From the NCBI GenBank assembly GCA_013329295.1, contig DUKP01000192.1, positions 1 through 9,211 on the forward strand: a stretch of DNA of 9,211 nucleotides, given 5' to 3'. This DNA is from Candidatus Poseidoniaceae archaeon. Lineage in GTDB: Archaea; Thermoplasmatota; Poseidoniia; Poseidoniales; Poseidoniaceae. Both the position numbers and the translations under genes were made by a program. This document shows positions 6,381-9,211 of this stretch, one piece after another; position 1 is the first letter of the stretch, and each line of letters starts with the position of its first letter. The notes below the pieces were generated by a model. That model was given only the letters and a program-made list of their open reading frames with translations, made no database searches and had not been told where the DNA came from.

Positions 6381-8633
6381 TCAAGCATCCGATTGTAGAG
6401 CCAAAAATGAACTAATAATTTCAACCCCATTAAGTGAACCGATAGATTCTGGATGGAATTGAACACCGTGTATTGGCATTGATTTATGCCTTAATCCCAT
6501 AATTGAACCATTCTCATCATAGATGTTGGGGATTAATTGATTATTACTTTCACCGGCAACTAACAAAGAGTTGTACCTAACATATTGACTGGATTTATTG
6601 GCATTAGCAAAAAGTCCAGAACCATCACTTTGACAAGTCACCGGAGTGCCATGGATTGCACCGTTTGGATCCTTGATTAACTCATAACCGTCGACAACAC
6701 CGATGGCTTGATGTCCTAAGCATACACCTAGAATTGGGACATCGAGTATGCCTTTAAGTGCCAAACTTGCAATTTCCATAGTTAGGACAGAATCTTGGGG
6801 TTTACCAGGGCCAGGCCCTAAGATAATATGGGACGGAGAGTTTTGCCTAAGCATATCACGAATGACATTTGATGAAACGTAAGATTCAGACAATTTGTCC
6901 CTACCATTAACTACGCAAACATCATTCCCAAGACCAGCAATAACATGAGCGATATTCATCGTGAATGAATCAAGGTTATCGATAATTAATACCTTATTCG
7001 CAATGAACTCAGATTCAATATTCAAGTCACTAAGATGTGTAACAACACCACAATTCACATACTCAAATTTATTTTCAATATCTAATGAAGTTCGTTCTAA
7101 TTTTCCAACATTGGTCAAATCAAAATCAGAATTTAGCCACCCGCATGCTTTTCTAATCGCTTGTGATTTCCAGATTGCTTCTGCAACTTCCATTTCGGGG
7201 TCTGAACGTATGGTGATGCCTCCACCAGCTCCAATAACCCCCTGCCAGTTATTACCGCTTTTCCTCGCCTCTAAAGTACGAATAAGAATGTTCCATGAAC
7301 AATTGTCAGTATGAGGGTCAAACCAGCCAACTGAACCAGTCCAAAAAGATCTATTTGTCATTTCAATTTGGTCAATTGCTGCACAAACCATGGTTCTTGG
7401 ACAACCAGTAATGCTACCACCTGGGAAAATAGCACCAAGTGCATCGTTACAGGTATGCTTATCTAATAATTCACCATTGATGTGAGAGACTAAATGATGT
7501 ACATTAGCATAGGACTCCACATCAAATCGTTCGACATTCACCGAGCCAACCTTGCAAATACTTGACAGGTCATTACGCATTAAATCAACCAACATACGGT
7601 GTTCAGAACGCTCCTTAACATCAGCAATCATCGACGCAATCATCGCTAAATCTTCTGATTTATCTGAGCCACGAGTGACCGTTCCCTTTATTGGAGCCGT
7701 GGACAAAATTCTGTTATTGCAACGCAATAGTGTTTCAGGAGATGATGAAACAATTGCTAGTCCTAAATCAACCGCCTCTATATACGCAGAAAACGGTGCT
7801 GGATTTGTAATCGATAGCCTTTGAAAAATAGTCAATGGTTTTTCAATTAATTTTCCAGACCAAAATCTTCCAAAGTTAACTTGATAGAACATACCATTAG
7901 CAATGGAATCTCTAATTTGTTGAATAAAATGTATGTGCTGTTCATCATTAATCGAACTAGTTTCCTTATTGTTGTTATCTGGTTGTGGCGATAAATCAAA
8001 GTTTATTTCACCATTAGCAATCAAATCTTCAACCCTTTTTGTCCAATTGAGATTCTCGCCATAAACCGAATATTCATCATCCTTTATGGAATGAATGACA
8101 TAATTATCAACCAACCAAAGCACTGCTAAAATTTCATTATTATTTGGCAATTTTTCTAATGAGATCGGTTGAGTCCATTGTATCATGTCGTATGCAATTG
8201 AACCAGCCCAAAATGCCCCATTTGGCAAGTATTCTTGAGCGTTAATGAATTCATATCGTGGCGTTAATTGTTTGAGTTTGTTCAATAACTCTCCTAAATT
8301 AGGTGCCGAGATAATATTTGAATGATACCAACACCCATGTTTCCATTCTTCAACTTCTGCAGTAAGAACCGGTTTTTGGGAAACCAATTCTATTTTACCT
8401 TCCATCGCGTTATTTGAATTATTAGGGAATTGTGTATTTGGCTGTCTAATTACAATTCTTGCTTTACTCGGACCACATAAGATAGAATTTCTTGCAAGGT
8501 GCGTGGCTGGGCCTCCAGATTTGAAAATGACTAGGTCGGGTGAGCCATATTTTATCGCACCATCACCAAGTAGGTTAGCGTCGATAAGTAATGATGCAAG
8601 CGCACTTACACCTTCTGCCCGGGGTTCTCGCAC
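6381..8633 (-). CDS. pabB-pabA: Fused aminodeoxychorismate synthase, PabB-PabA order
   Basis: Makes 4-amino-4-deoxychorismate from chorismate and glutamine, the first step to p-aminobenzoate. Residues 1-500 are the chorismate-binding component: YQVNFGRFW (250-258), NPAPFSAY (277-284), SSSPE (296-300), PIKGT (314-318) with Lys316, SEHRMLVDLMRNDLS (343-357), and FPGGSITGCPR (403-413). PIKGT and FPGGSITG mark PabB; anthranilate synthases usually have Ala or Gly at the Lys position. After a linker (about 505-545) comes the glutamine amidotransferase: DNLDSFT (552-558), LGPGPGKP (605-612), GVCLGHQAIG (636-645) with Cys638, and GVQFHPES (723-730) with His727 and Glu729, a full catalytic triad. Length 750. 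The start is GTG at 8633, overlapping the upstream gene by 28 nt and without an evident Shine-Dalgarno site; no other in-frame start occurs nearby. Annotation as trpE/trpG is possible in databases but less likely. Confidence 0.9.
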   Translation of the reverse strand: MREPRAEGVSALASLLIDANLLGDGAIKYGSPDLVIFKSGGPATHLARNSILCGPSKARIVIRQPNTQFPNNSNNAMEGKIELVSQKPVLTAEVEEWKHGCWYHSNIISAPNLGELLNKLKQLTPRYEFINAQEYLPNGAFWAGSIAYDMIQWTQPISLEKLPNNNEILAVLWLVDNYVIHSIKDDEYSVYGENLNWTKRVEDLIANGEINFDLSPQPDNNNKETSSINDEQHIHFIQQIRDSIANGMFYQVNFGRFWSGKLIEKPLTIFQRLSITNPAPFSAYIEAVDLGLAIVSSSPETLLRCNNRILSTAPIKGTVTRGSDKSEDLAMIASMIADVKERSEHRMLVDLMRNDLSSICKVGSVNVERFDVESYANVHHLVSHINGELLDKHTCNDALGAIFPGGSITGCPRTMVCAAIDQIEMTNRSFWTGSVGWFDPHTDNCSWNILIRTLEARKSGNNWQGVIGAGGGITIRSDPEMEVAEAIWKSQAIRKACGWLNSDFDLTNVGKLERTSLDIENKFEYVNCGVVTHLSDLNIESEFIANKVLIIDNLDSFTMNIAHVIAGLGNDVCVVNGRDKLSESYVSSNVIRDMLRQNSPSHIILGPGPGKPQDSVLTMEIASLALKGILDVPILGVCLGHQAIGVVDGYELIKDPNGAIHGTPVTCQSDGSGLFANANKSSQYVRYNSLLVAGESNNQLIPNIYDENGSIMGLRHKSMPIHGVQFHPESIGSLNGVEIISSFLALQSDA

Positions 8634-9211
8634 AAATCAGTCCAGTTGTTGATGTTTGAATAATGTTGAGCGAGAATAACTTGGCATTTATTGGCGATAA
8701 TTGCACTCACATCACCTATTTGCACGCCATCAATTGTGATTATTCGGCAACAACCGAGGCCAACTCCTAATGCAATAATCTCGGAACTTCGGGCAACCAA
8801 TCGCTCATTTAACCGAGCATAATTTACTGGAATTCCCATTTCCTCAAAAGTTTCAGTTACAATTTCTAATGTTGTCCCATTTACTGATAAATTACTATCA
8901 CTGATGTATGCCACACCATCTTCATCAATCACGATAATACCGGCCCGGTCACTATCGATTATACAGTATTCATCAACTAGCAAAGCAATATCTGCGCCGG
9001 CTTCTTCTGCCAAGTTTTTTGCATCAATATAAGGAGACCAATCGCCATGTTTAGTTCCGGTAATCTCACCTAACCATTTCTTTAATGGTAGCGTCATTGC
9101 ATGGATTTCAGAATTTCTCACCTTTGGTAATTGTCTTGATGTTAGTATGAATTGATTAGTTTCACATTCAAATTTGATATTCAGTAATTGAGTTTCGTTT
9201 GATTTGTCAGC
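8606..9211 (-). CDS. pabC: Class IV aminotransferase-fold protein, PabC-like, partial (5' end beyond window)
   Basis: The frame is open from the window edge to TAA (8606-8608), giving 201 residues; the start is upstream, outside the window. A GTG at 9121 is internal, since the coding frame runs through it. The C-terminal domain of fold-type IV PLP enzymes is recognisable: GTKHGDW, with a candidate Schiff-base Lys (codon 9050-9052); EEAGADIALLVDE; IIVIDEDGVAYISD; SVNGTT; GIPVNYARLNERL; and ITIDGVQIGD. PabC releases pyruvate from aminodeoxychorismate to give p-aminobenzoate, and the neighbouring PabB-PabA fusion makes that substrate, which favours this role over branched-chain aminotransferase. 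Oddities: the usual PLP-ring Glu is an Asp here (IIDSDRAG), and the Asn-containing and Thr-Ala motifs of the fold are absent. It overlaps pabB-pabA by 28 nt. Confidence 0.75.
   Translation of the reverse strand, partial: ADKSNETQLLNIKFECETNQFILTSRQLPKVRNSEIHAMTLPLKKWLGEITGTKHGDWSPYIDAKNLAEEAGADIALLVDEYCIIDSDRAGIIVIDEDGVAYISDSNLSVNGTTLEIVTETFEEMGIPVNYARLNERLVARSSEIIALGVGLGCCRIITIDGVQIGDVSAIIANKCQVILAQHYSNINNWTDLCENPGQKV

Noticed and set aside
6381..8633. Anthranilate synthase (trpEG) annotation for the fusion
   Set aside because: PIKGT with Lys316, FPGGSITG and a PabC-like neighbour all indicate aminodeoxychorismate synthase. The domain order alone had suggested trpEG.
9119..9121. GTG at 9121 as the start of the pabC-like gene
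   Set aside because: The frame stays open for the remaining 90 bases to the window edge, and fold-type IV enzymes need an N-terminal domain upstream of this point, so the gene is cut by the window and does not start here.
1..9211. tRNA or rRNA genes, CRISPR repeats, insertion sequences, att sites
   Set aside because: No tRNA-like GGTTCGAATCC segments, regularly spaced repeats, transposase motifs or long terminal inverted repeats were seen. Gaps between genes are all under 90 nt.

Overview
This AT-rich window reads as a chromosomal piece of an archaeon. My best guess is a marine planktonic euryarchaeon of the Poseidoniales (Marine Group II) type. The grounds are an archaeosine-pathway radical SAM enzyme (an archaea-specific tRNA modification), an archaeal/Ygr210-subtype YchF GTPase, a short-type phosphatidylserine decarboxylase, and ribosome binding sites of the GGTGAT kind that match the archaeal 16S 3' end. 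The lineage is inference; the archaeal assignment is fairly firm. I see no mobile elements, phage genes, CRISPR array, rRNA or tRNA.

Plus strand, 1-5956: the tail of an unknown protein, then psd (phospholipid head-group maturation), then raSEA (archaeosine), with 8-nt gaps between them. An 89-nt gap follows that holds a strong hairpin and perhaps a promoter. A second cluster begins there: an 89-residue two-helix membrane protein, a 726-residue multi-domain membrane protein, and ychF. Minus strand, 9211-5957: a class IV aminotransferase-fold protein (pabC-like, 5' end outside the window), a fused PabB-PabA aminodeoxychorismate synthase, and a zinc-ribbon membrane protein, probably one transcript. 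The two strands converge with no base between the stop codons of ychF and the zinc-ribbon gene. Every stretch over 300 bases is coding; the largest gap is 89 nt.

The pab genes together would convert chorismate to p-aminobenzoate, the precursor of folate or methanopterin type C1 carriers. The PabC-like protein, however, lacks several residues usually conserved in its fold.

The most unusual item is the 726-residue protein (2482-4662). Its membrane part can be aligned almost without gaps, from memory, to the catalytic subunit of cbb3-type heme-copper oxidases (CcoN). Every metal-ligand histidine and the cross-linked tyrosine appear replaced, mostly by phenylalanine. Its C-terminus then carries two textbook EF-hand loops and a SAP-like helix-extension-helix. 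It looks like an oxidase scaffold that has lost its hemes and copper and gained calcium-binding and possibly nucleic-acid-binding modules. The small membrane protein in front of it is a candidate partner.
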